A stretch of 64,000 nt of DNA from UBA9676 sp963741615 (GTDB lineage Bacteria; Actinomycetota; Actinomycetes; Streptosporangiales; Streptosporangiaceae): NCBI GenBank assembly GCA_963741615.1, contig CAVUIU010000019.1, positions 434,001 to 498,000 on the forward strand. Reading direction: 5' to 3'. The notes beneath the pieces are model-generated. The model saw only the letters and a list, made by a program, of their open reading frames with translations. It made no database searches and had not been told where the DNA came from. Positions 1 through 6,837 of this stretch are shown here, one piece after another. The position numbers were made by a program, and so were the translations under genes. Every line of letters begins with the position of its first letter. The first letter of the stretch is position 1.

Positions 1-23
1 GAAGTACCAGCCAAGGAGGACTG

Positions 24-281
24 ATGGCTCAGACCGAAGCGGTGACGGTCCGCAAGCAGATCGTCGTCAACGCGCCGATCGAGACCGACCCGGCCCAAAC
101 GAGCGAGGTCGAGGTTCGGTTCTACGCAGAGTCGCCGACCCGCACGCGGGTGGAACTGGAGCACCGGCACATCGACCGGCACGGTCCCGGGTGGGAAGCG
201 GTCGCCGGCGGCGTCGATGGGGCCGAGGGCTGGCCCTTGTACCTGGATCGCTACGCTGCGCTGCTGAAGGAAGATCGCTGA
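24..281 (+). CDS. SRPBCC (AHSA1-type) protein with in-frame internal deletion
   Basis: An 85-residue ORF with a strong ribosome site (AAGGAGG at 14-20) before ATG 24. The first 20 residues (ending VNAPIE) match the first strand of an AHSA1-type SRPBCC fold. From about residue 21 (TDPAQTSEVEVRF) onward it matches the C-terminal third, including the VELEHR strand and the final helix ending in YAALLKE. From memory of the family, such proteins have about 150-160 residues, so roughly 65-75 central residues forming much of the ligand cavity are missing without loss of frame. The next SRPBCC gene starts 1 base after its stop, so the two are probably co-transcribed. A folded, ligand-binding product is doubtful. 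Confidence 0.72.
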   Translation: MAQTEAVTVRKQIVVNAPIETDPAQTSEVEVRFYAESPTRTRVELEHRHIDRHGPGWEAVAGGVDGAEGWPLYLDRYAALLKEDR

Positions 282-282
282 C

Positions 283-735
283 ATGGCGGCGATCGTGGCC
301 AGCACCGAGGTCGAGCGCCCAGCCGCCGAGGTCTTCGCCTACGCCACCGACCCGGCCCGGTTCAGCGAGTGGCAAAAGGGCGTGGTGGAAGGGCATATGG
401 ACGGCCCGGGCAACGGCACCCAGGCACCGGCCGTCGGCGCAAAATGCGTGACGACGCGGCGCATCGGCGGCGCTAACCGCCGGGCCACCTCCGAGCTCGT
501 GCAGATCGACCCGCCCAGGACCTGGGGCGTGCGGGGCCTGGACGGCCCGATCCGGGCGGCTGTCAACGTCGTGGTCCAGCCGGTCACCGACGCCCGCTCG
601 CGGCTAACCATAAGCGTCGGGTTCTCAGGCCGCGGCGTCGGCAAGGTGCTGGTGCCGCTGGTGGTGCGCCGGCAGGCTCGTAAGGAGATGCCGGACAACC
701 TGGCAGCGCTCAAGCGGAGAATGGAAGCACGCTAG
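283..735 (+). CDS. SRPBCC family protein (polyketide cyclase/dehydrase-like)
   Basis: A complete 150-residue SRPBCC protein. It opens with the family signature AAIVASTEVERPAAEVFAYA (strand 1 into the first helix), has the WQKGV segment, and ends in a long C-terminal helix of the NLAALKRRMEA type. The fold forms a deep hydrophobic cavity for lipids, polyketides or hormones; these stand-alone actinobacterial members have no assigned substrate. It lies 1 base after the deleted SRPBCC gene and is probably translated with it. No signal peptide is visible, so it is cytosolic. The fold is clear; the function is unknown. Confidence 0.85.
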   Translation: MAAIVASTEVERPAAEVFAYATDPARFSEWQKGVVEGHMDGPGNGTQAPAVGAKCVTTRRIGGANRRATSELVQIDPPRTWGVRGLDGPIRAAVNVVVQPVTDARSRLTISVGFSGRGVGKVLVPLVVRRQARKEMPDNLAALKRRMEAR

Positions 736-1125
736 ACCCGGCGCGTGCCGTGACCCGGTGTCCGCGGCCGGACGCTACCGTTCACCTGCCCGGATGGGTC
801 ATGCCACAGGCACGTTGATGGCAGGTGATCTTAGGCGCTAGCGGCATCGGCGCCCGCTAACGGTGGGTGGGCATGTAATGAACGACCGGTGCCCAGTGTG
901 GCCCGCCTCGATGCTGGCTGACCGCCCCTGTCCCGGTCTCCCGGGTGGGGCTGCCCATCAGCCGGAACCACGTCGCAGATCAACCGGAGCCAAAGACGCA
1001 GATCAACCGGAGTCATAGATTTCGCAGGTGGGCTGGCAGGTGCGGCTCCCTCGCGGCTGCAATCTGGCTGCAATCGCGGTCGGCGAGGCTGACGGGGACG
1101 TACCACCCCATCTAGGAGGCCCGAC
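736..1125 (+). other. Gene-free interval upstream of the rhodanese gene
   Basis: No convincing coding region on either strand; the minus-strand reading frame here is compositionally an antisense shadow. The only structure seen is a pair of identical 16-base direct repeats (974-989 and 997-1012). A strong Shine-Dalgarno sequence (AGGAGG, 1114-1119) belongs to the next gene. Confidence 0.6.
974..1012 (+). repeat. Two 16-bp direct repeats, 23-bp period
   Basis: CGCAGATCAACCGGAG occurs at 974-989 and again at 997-1012, separated by 7 bases. The repeat is not palindromic, so it looks more like a short tandem duplication or a mobile-element scar than a repressor operator. It sits about 115 bases upstream of the rhodanese start. 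Confidence 0.75.
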
Positions 1126-1567
1126 ATGGTCCAACGCCGCGCCCCGAAGACCGTCGATCGAGCTGCTCGCCCAGGCCCGGGCCACACTCCCGGGCCGCCC
1201 AGCGCCCGCCGAGGCACTCCACGCGCACGCCGGTGGCGCTCTGCTGATCGACATCCGCGGCGACGACCAGCGGCGCGAAGACGGCCTGATCCCCGGCGCC
1301 ATCATGGTGCCCCGCAACAGCCTGGAGTGGCGCTGCGACCCCGCGTGCGAATGGAGGCACCCCGCCATCACCCGCCGGGACCTGCGCATCATCCTCATCT
1401 GCGACCAGGGATACCAGTCCAGCCTGGCAGCAGCGAACCTGCAGCAGCTAGGCCTCAGCTACGCAACCGACCTTGACGGAGGATTCACCGCCTGGGCCGC
1501 GGCGGGCCTGCCACTGATCACCTTGGGCCACAGCCAGCCACAACCCACCCGGCGACCATTACCCTGA
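1126..1567 (+). CDS. Rhodanese-like domain protein, apparent +1 frameshift near its start
   Basis: A single rhodanese domain with the family landmarks GALLIDIRG, the RNSLEWR segment and an active-site loop ICDQGYQSS containing the catalytic cysteine, followed by LGLSYATDLDGGFTAWAAAGLP. These proteins move sulfane sulfur or bind arsenate-like anions. The good start is ATG 1126 with AGGAGG at 1114-1119, but that frame runs MVQRRAPKTVD and then leaves the domain. Skipping one base at 1159 gives TVD-ELLAQARATL, the expected first helix. The downstream domain is intact in the frame that continues to 1567. Either C1159 is a sequencing error or the gene is frameshifted. The alternative in-frame start at 1028 has no comparable ribosome site. 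Confidence 0.8.
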
Positions 1568-1683
1568 GGGCCGGAACGCCACGGTAAGAGCCATCGTGTG
1601 CTGCGCCGCCGGCGCGGTCCGCCGGCACATCACCGGCCAGATCGCCCGCTCGGCGCGGCACACGCACCGACCGGGGAGACCTG

Positions 1684-2247
1684 ATGGACGTCAACGCCGC
1701 CCTGCAGTCCCAGATCCGCAACATCGAGGCCACCTACGGTGAGCCCCTCGACTACTGGTTCGCGGTCATCGACGCGTCGGGCCTGACCAAGCACAACGAG
1801 GTCGTGGCGATGCTCAAAGCTGACCACGGGCTCGCGCACGGCGCCGCGCACCGCGTCTCGCTGCTTGCCCGGCAACGCCACGACGCTGGCATAGCCGCCC
1901 CGTCCGACCCGGCCGACGCCCTTTACACCGGCGCCAAAGCCGGACTCCGGCCGCTGCACGATGCCCTCCTCGGCGAGATCCGTGCGCTGGGCGCCTTCGA
2001 CATCGCGCCGAAAAAGGGCTACCTGAGTCTTCGCCGCCGCAAGCAATTCGCGATGATCCAGCCCAGCAGCACCAGCCGCATCGACCTCGGGCTGATCCTG
2101 CCGGCCACAACGCCACCGACCGGCCGCCTGGAGTCGGCGGCCAAGTTCAACCCGCTATTCACCCACCGCGTCCGCATCACCGCAGCCACTGACCTTGACA
2201 ACGAGCTCCGCGGCTGGCTCGCCACCGCGTACGCGCTCGCCGGGTAG
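1684..2247 (+). CDS. DUF4287/DUF5655 domain protein
   Basis: A 187-residue cytosolic protein with two recognised domains. Residues about 5-55 are DUF4287 (IRNIEATYGEPLDYWFAVID, then GLTKHNEVVAMLKADHGLAHG). Residues about 78-185 are DUF5655 (TGAKAGLRPLHDALL, PKKGYLSLRRRKQFAMIQPS, RIDLGLIL, THRVRI). The DUF5655 half contains a conserved Lys/Arg-rich strand and is thought to relate to nucleic-acid-handling proteins, but no reaction is established. The start ATG 1684 is preceded by a modest GGGGAG. The gene stands alone between a rhodanese and a long gene-free stretch. Confidence 0.88.
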   Translation: MDVNAALQSQIRNIEATYGEPLDYWFAVIDASGLTKHNEVVAMLKADHGLAHGAAHRVSLLARQRHDAGIAAPSDPADALYTGAKAGLRPLHDALLGEIRALGAFDIAPKKGYLSLRRRKQFAMIQPSSTSRIDLGLILPATTPPTGRLESAAKFNPLFTHRVRITAATDLDNELRGWLATAYALAG

Positions 2248-2647
2248 CCATCCGGCGACGCAACCGCGCCTGTCCCTCCAGCTGAGGCCTCATCCCCTAC
2301 CTGCCGGAACACGGCTGGTCAGCTTCCTTGAGGATCCGGTCACGCTGTCCGAGCAGCCGTGGGCGAATCGAGCCCTCTTGAAGACGTGCCAGCGGCCGTG
2401 GCGGCTCGCCGCCCACAGCCTGATCCAGCCGGACCGGCAGGGACCGAACCGTTCATTAGGCGCGTCGCCGCCTTCACAATCGCAAGTGCCACCGTGCGGG
2501 CCTATTCGGCCGGTGCGTGCTGGTCGCAGACCTTGCCGATCCCTGTGACCGGTTGCTGCCGGTGAGCGCCTGTTCGCGCCAGGGAAGCTTCCGGACGCGC
2601 TCGGCGGCGTGACCGACGGGCGAGCTGTGGCGGACCGCAGCGGCCGG
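2248..2647 (+). other. Gene-free interval before the toxin-antitoxin pair
   Basis: About 400 bases with no credible ORF on either strand: possible frames are short, lack ribosome sites and give low-complexity Arg/Pro/Ala peptides. No obvious repeat, tRNA or long hairpin was seen. Confidence 0.5.
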
Positions 2648-2968
2648 TCAGAGACCGAGGTAGGTACGGACGGCCCGTTCCAGGCTGGCCATCTCGGCGC
2701 CAGCCAGGCGCCCCCGGCGGCGGTGGAGCCTGGGCTTGGGGACGGTATGCAGGTCCGTCGCGTTGGCGTAACTCTCGGCGTACTCGGTCAGGCCCGCCTC
2801 GGTGCCCAACGAGATGTGGGTATACCGGGGACCCGCGGTTCCGGTCACCAGTACAGCCGTAACCGCCCCCAGCCGGGAAATCATCGGGTCCACCGTCAAA
2901 ATCACAAACGGGTGCGTGCCCGCCCCGCGGACGTGGGCATCCCACACCTCGCCCCGCAGTGGCTCCAC
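2648..2968 (-). CDS. MazF/PemK-type toxin (endoribonuclease)
   Basis: A 106-residue protein of the PemK/MazF fold. It has the signature RGEVWDA near the N-terminus (residues 5-11), a HPFVILTVDP strand and the conserved TDLHTVPKPRL segment that carries substrate-contacting residues in MazF proteins. Family members cleave single-stranded mRNA at short motifs and are neutralised by a co-encoded antitoxin. The gene starts 2 bases downstream of the antitoxin stop, the usual antitoxin-first order, so the two form one operon on the minus strand. The RNA recognition sequence cannot be read from the protein. Confidence 0.85.
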   Translation of the reverse strand: MEPLRGEVWDAHVRGAGTHPFVILTVDPMISRLGAVTAVLVTGTAGPRYTHISLGTEAGLTEYAESYANATDLHTVPKPRLHRRRGRLAGAEMASLERAVRTYLGL

Positions 2969-2970
2969 CG

Positions 2971-3312
2971 CTACTCAGGCCACAGCGCGGCCGTGACCTC
3001 CGACACTGGGGCCGGCGTGCCCGCGTAGAACTCGTCGTAAGACGCGGCCATCGCCAGCTCCCTGGCTTGCTTGTGGACCAGGCGCAGGCCCTCCCGCACC
3101 AGCTCTGAGGCGCTGCGCAACCCCAGTACCGCCGCGTCCGCCTCCAGCTCGCGCGCGAACCCCGCATCCACCCGGGCCTGCATCGTCACCGTGCTCGCCG
3201 GGGCGGCTGCCCGGCCACGCGAGGTCCGCCGGGCGGACCTGCGGCCACCGCGAGCCGTGCTAACGGTGCCAGCCGCACCAGACCCGGCGGCTTGTGCCTG
3301 CGGTTCACTCAT
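2971..3312 (-). CDS. Antitoxin of the MazF-type pair (ribbon-helix-helix-like)
   Basis: A 113-residue protein. A low-complexity basic N-terminal tail (about residues 1-40, rich in Arg, Ala and Gly) is followed by a ribbon-helix-helix-like core (VTMQARVDAGFARELEADAA, then RSASELVREGLRLVHKQ) and an acidic C-terminal arm likely to wrap the toxin. The function is inferred mainly from its position directly upstream of the MazF-type gene. The start codon complement (CAT, 3310-3312) overlaps the plausible ATG (3311-3313) of the divergent lipid-kinase-like gene. The basic tail is longer than in most small antitoxins; a later start inside the gene is possible. Confidence 0.72.
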   Translation of the reverse strand: MSEPQAQAAGSGAAGTVSTARGGRRSARRTSRGRAAAPASTVTMQARVDAGFARELEADAAVLGLRSASELVREGLRLVHKQARELAMAASYDEFYAGTPAPVSEVTAALWPE

Positions 3313-4529
3313 GTCTTTAGTTTGTCATACAACAGGCATCGGACGGCGGATCAGCTACTACCTGAGCCAGGCCGACAGCACCCGCTGGATCCTGGCGGTC
3401 GGCCTGGTCATCGTGCCCCTGTGGCTCGCCGCCGTGACCTTCGCCCTGCGGCCCAACGCCGACCTCGACGAACCGGCCCCGCGCCCGCTGCCACCGGCGC
3501 CCGCTGCCCCGGCCGCAGTGCTGCCGGCTCCGGCCACGGTAGCCCCCAGCCAGCCGGGTAGCACCGGCGATCAGGAACGCGCCACCGGGACGCGGTCCGC
3601 CGTTGTCGCCAATCCCGTCAAGGTGAAACGTGGTGACCGTAACCATGCGCAGATCCACGCCGCCCTGGCCAACGCCGGCTGGCCCGAGCCCTGGTGGCTG
3701 GAAACCACCTCTGAGGATCCCGGCAGCGGCCAGACCCGGCAGGCAGTCACGGCCGGCGCCGACGTGATCTTCGCCTGCGGTGGCGACGGCACCGTCACCG
3801 CGTGCGCCAGCGAACTCGCCGGAACCAGCGTGGCCCTCGCGGTCGTGCCAGCCGGAACCGGCAACCTCCTGGCCACCAACCTCAAGCTGCCCGCACACCC
3901 GTCTGGCGCGGTCGCCGCCGCCACCGCACGCGGCCGACGGCGCCTCGACGTCGGTGTCACCGAAGGCCGCTGCTTCACCGTCATGGCAGGCATGGGGTTC
4001 GACGCCCAGATGCTCCGCGACACCCCCGACACACTCAAGGCCAGACTCGGCTGGCCCGCCTACGTGATCGCCGCCGCGCGCCACCTGTGCGAAACGCCCA
4101 TGCAGGTCACCATCAGCCTCGACTACGCACCGCCGATCACCCGCCGGGCCAGGACCGTCCTGGTCGCCAACGTCGGCCAGCTCCGCGGCGGCCTGCGGCT
4201 GCTGCCCGAAGCCACACCCGACGACGGCCTGCTCGACGTGGCAGTGCTGATGCCCCCCCGGCGGCGCAGCTGGCTGCCCCTCGCCTGGGCGCTCCTCCGC
4301 CGGCGGCGCACTACCCCCAATGATGGAAACCTGCCAGGCCGCTCACGTCGAGATCAGCAGCGACCGGGAACAACCCAGGGAGCTCGACGGCGACCTCATC
4401 GAACCATCCCGCACCCTCACCGCAGCCGTCCGGCCCGCCGCGTTGTGGCTATGCGTACCCCAGCCGCGAGCCGCCGAGCCGGGCGCGGGCAACGAAGGAG
4501 CCATGGCGCTCGCCGGGCCCCGCGCATGA
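3311..4529 (+). CDS. Membrane-anchored diacylglycerol kinase-like protein, apparent frameshift near the 3' end
   Basis: One transmembrane helix (about residues 26-47) and a Pro/Ala-rich linker precede a DagK catalytic domain: nucleotide-binding GGDGT at about 157-161, then VPAGTGNLLATNL, GMGFDA and the LLPEATPDDGLLDV segment. Enzymes of this family phosphorylate diacylglycerol or related lipids at the membrane. After LLRRRRTTP the frame drifts into Arg/Pro noise. The true C-terminus (METCQAAHVEI, QPRELDGDLIEP, ALWLCVP) lies in the next frame from 4320 to the stop at 4529. The shift falls at the C5 run before ATGATGG (about 4311-4319). The start is uncertain because ATG 3311 overlaps the divergent antitoxin start. 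Confidence 0.78.
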
Positions 4530-4550
4530 GACGAGCCAGGAGGCAGAGCA

Positions 4551-5252
4551 ATGCGCGCCGATATCACAACCGGGGAAGAGTTCCCGGACTACCAGCTCCC
4601 CGACCACACCGGGCGGCCGCGGCGGCTATCGGAGATCCAGGGCGGCGACCCGATGATCATCGTGCTCGCGCGGGAAGCCTACTCGGCCAAGGATCAGCGC
4701 CAGCATGAGGGCCTGGTCCAGCTGTGGAGCGAGATGAAGCCCGGCGTGGGGTACTGCCAGATGGTCACGATCACCACCAGCGATCCGCAGGAGACCTACA
4801 ACTACCGCTCCGGGGTGAACGCGGAGTGGCCGTTCCTGTCCGATACCGGTCGCATAGTCCAGCGCGACCTGGACATCGGTGAGTACACCGACCCCGTACA
4901 CAACCAGATGGTGCCGCACACCGTCGTCTGCGAGCCGGGACTGATCATCTACAAGATCTACAACGGCTACTGGTTCTTCGGCCGCCCGACAGTCGAGGAA
5001 CTGCGCAACGACCTGCGGGCAATCTTGCAGCAGTGCCACTGGGACTGGGACCTGTCCGATCCGCAGGTGCGGGCCGCCTGGGGCCGCGGCGAGGCCGATC
5101 GCTTCTCTCTCCCCCTTACCTTCTTCACTGAGCCCGGGCAACTACGGTTCGGGCTTGGGAAGTCCGGCGGTGCCGGTATGGCTCATCGCCCCCTGCAGCT
5201 GGTATGGCCTGGGGGGTGTTGCCCCCGGCGCGGTCGGTGCGTGAACCTCTGA
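4551..5252 (+). CDS. Peroxiredoxin/AhpC-TSA (redoxin) family protein, C-terminus altered by an insertion sequence
   Basis: Thioredoxin-fold redoxin. It opens with FPDYQLPDHTGRPRRLSEIQ, continues with MIIVLAREAYSAKDQRQHEG, a QWPFLSD-like strand (EWPFLSDTGRIVQRDLDI), and VPHTVVCEPGLIIYKIYNGYW followed by FGRPTVEELRNDLRAI. The usual peroxidatic Cys position in the ARGHYCPK-type loop reads AREAYSAK, so the catalytic cysteine seems absent, as in some redoxin-like relatives. The family-like part ends near residue 185 (AAWGRGEADRF). The last 45 or so residues are encoded by DNA that looks like the left end of the downstream IS110 element, so insertion probably replaced the native C-terminus. The ribosome site GGAGG precedes ATG 4551. 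Confidence 0.78.
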   Translation: MRADITTGEEFPDYQLPDHTGRPRRLSEIQGGDPMIIVLAREAYSAKDQRQHEGLVQLWSEMKPGVGYCQMVTITTSDPQETYNYRSGVNAEWPFLSDTGRIVQRDLDIGEYTDPVHNQMVPHTVVCEPGLIIYKIYNGYWFFGRPTVEELRNDLRAILQQCHWDWDLSDPQVRAAWGRGEADRFSLPLTFFTEPGQLRFGLGKSGGAGMAHRPLQLVWPGGCCPRRGRCVNL

Positions 5253-5345
5253 TGGGGACATGCGGCTTGATCGCTGATTCGTAAGGTGGATGACGGCGAG
5301 CGCACCACGGACGGCCTTCCCGCGCAGGTGACCAGGCAAGACAGC
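5150..5345 (+). ncRNA. Candidate bridge RNA of the IS110 element
   Basis: IS110-group elements transcribe a structured bridge RNA from the non-coding end upstream of the recombinase; it base-pairs with donor and target DNA. Here that segment is about 200 bases. It contains a strong G/C hairpin (GGGGG at 5212-5216 pairing with CCCCC at 5222-5226 across a five-base loop) and ATGGGGACA at 5252-5260, identical to the element's presumed right end at 6624-6632, as expected for a left donor guide. The limits and fold are inferred; no covariance model was run. Confidence 0.4.
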
Positions 5346-5361
5346 GGAGGAAGGGGCGCAG

Positions 5362-6615
5362 GTGGCCACACCCGGGCAGGTGGATGTGTGGGCCGGGCTG
5401 GATGTCGGCAAGGAAGAACACTTCGCTGATGTCCTCGATAACGACGGTGAGCGGCTGTTCGCCCGGTCCGTGGCTAACGATCAGGCGGACCTGGAAGCGC
5501 TGCTGGACCGGGCCGCCGGGCATGGCACGCCTGGGCTGGTGATCGACCAGCCGGGCTCGATCGCCCAGCTCGCGCTGGCGGTGGCCGCCCGCCGCGGCAC
5601 GCCGGTGGCGTATGTGCCGGGCCTGGTGATGCGCCGGGCCGCCGACTTGTACCCCGGTGAGGCCAAGACCGACCGGCGGGACGCGTACGTGCTGGCCGAT
5701 ACCGGCCGCACCAGGCGCAAGCAGGTCCACTGGCTGGATGCCGGCTCTGATGAGCTGCTGGCCACGCTGCGGGTCCTCAACGGCTTCGATATCGACCTGG
5801 CCGCGGATGCGACCCGGCTGGCTAACCGGCTGCGCGATGCGCTGACCAGCGTCTCCCCGGCCCTGGAACGGGCCGTGGGGAAACGGCTGGGCCAGGCCGG
5901 GGTGCGTGACCTGCTCACCAAGTACCCCACGCTGACCGCGCTGCGCGCTGCCAGCCAGTCCCGCATCGAGCGGACCGTCCAGGCACGCTCGCCGCGGATC
6001 GCCGCCAAGGTCACCACCGCGATCGCCGCTGCCCTGGCCGCCCAGGACGTCACCGTCCCCGCCGAAGCCGCCACCGGCCGCGTCATCGCCGGGCTGGCGG
6101 GTGAGCTGGACCGCATCTGCGCCCGCCGCGACGCCCTGGCCGCCGAGATCGAGGAGGCGTTCCTGTCCCACCCTTTCGGTGAGCTGCTGGCCACCATGCC
6201 AGGGATCGGGCCGCGGACCGGCCCCCGGATCCTCGCCGAGATCGGCGACGGCTCCGCCTTCACCAACGGCAGCAAGCTCGCCGCTTACGCCGGCCTGGCC
6301 CCCGTCTCCCGCCAGTCCGGCACGTCCCTGGCCGCCGAAACCCGCAGCCGGCGCGGCAACCACCGGCTCAAAAACGCCATGTTCCTCGCCGCGTTCGCCT
6401 CCCTGCGCGACCCGGCGTCCAAGACCTTCTACGACCGCAAACGCGCCGAAGGCAAACGCCACAACGCCGCCCTCATCTGCCTGGCCCGCCGCCGCTGCGA
6501 CGTCATCCTCGCCATGCTCCGCACCGGCCAGCCCTACCAGCCAGCCAGCCCGCCCTGCCACCAGCCTGGCCAACGCCGCCTGACCCGGACCAAGCCAAGC
6601 GCCCAACGAGCTTGA
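5362..6615 (+). CDS. IS110-family transposase (DEDD recombinase)
   Basis: A 417-residue IS110 recombinase. The N-terminal RuvC-like DEDD domain shows D14 (AGLDVGKEEH), D62 in VIDQPG where many relatives have Glu, and D104/D107 in AKTDRRDA. The central region is helical. The C-terminal Tnp_IS116 domain has LATMPGIGPRTGPRILAEIG, SKLAAYAGLAP and a serine motif SRQSGTS (S319), the presumed nucleophile. The enzyme recombines through a circular intermediate guided by bridge RNA. The start is GTG 5362 with GGAGG at 5346-5350. All catalytic positions are present and the frame is intact, so the copy may be active. Confidence 0.93.
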   Translation: MATPGQVDVWAGLDVGKEEHFADVLDNDGERLFARSVANDQADLEALLDRAAGHGTPGLVIDQPGSIAQLALAVAARRGTPVAYVPGLVMRRAADLYPGEAKTDRRDAYVLADTGRTRRKQVHWLDAGSDELLATLRVLNGFDIDLAADATRLANRLRDALTSVSPALERAVGKRLGQAGVRDLLTKYPTLTALRAASQSRIERTVQARSPRIAAKVTTAIAAALAAQDVTVPAEAATGRVIAGLAGELDRICARRDALAAEIEEAFLSHPFGELLATMPGIGPRTGPRILAEIGDGSAFTNGSKLAAYAGLAPVSRQSGTSLAAETRSRRGNHRLKNAMFLAAFASLRDPASKTFYDRKRAEGKRHNAALICLARRRCDVILAMLRTGQPYQPASPPCHQPGQRRLTRTKPSAQRA

Positions 6616-6837
6616 CAAAGAACATGGGGACACCCCCCCGGAACTCGGCTGGCCACAGGACGTCTCCGCGGATTCCCCACGGAGCTTCGGTCACTGAGAA
6701 GTCCCGGCCAATCGACGGCATCAACAGGCTGGGGGTACACGCCATCTCCTTGAGGAGCCCCTGGAGCCGCTGGCGACTAGCGGGTTCGAGGTGTGCGCCG
6801 TTGACCTATGGGAACGGGCTTGGCACGGGTGTAGCGT

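Larger units (their letters stand above)
5130..6640 (+). mobile_element. IS110-family insertion sequence (boundaries approximate)
   Basis: A complete transposase gene (5362-6615) flanked by a long upstream non-coding end (about 5130-5361) and a short downstream end. This is the arrangement of the IS110 group, as opposed to the IS1111 group. No terminal inverted repeats are visible, as expected for IS110, so the ends are estimates. The left boundary is placed where the peroxiredoxin stops resembling its family. The nine-base word ATGGGGACA occurs both in the left non-coding end (5252-5260) and just beyond the transposase stop (6624-6632). The host dinucleotide core cannot be fixed without an empty-site sequence. 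Confidence 0.75.

Noticed and set aside
3071..3310. 5' extension of the DagK-like frame back to 3071
   Set aside because: It runs antisense through the antitoxin gene and encodes no family feature; the membrane helix starts only after about 3380.
4530..4708. 3' extension of the DagK-like frame to 4708
   Set aside because: It is Arg/Pro noise overlapping the peroxiredoxin start; the real C-terminus is in the neighbouring frame ending at 4529.
5125..6633. Long minus-strand open frame across the insertion sequence
   Set aside because: It is antisense to the IS110 transposase, whose catalytic motifs are all present on the plus strand.
5130..6640. Terminal inverted repeats for the insertion sequence
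   Set aside because: None were found by eye, and IS110-group elements normally lack them, so the ends were left approximate.
6775..6810. tRNA-like GGTTCGA motif
   Set aside because: No acceptor stem, anticodon arm or other arms can be drawn around it; no tRNA or rRNA was seen anywhere in the window.
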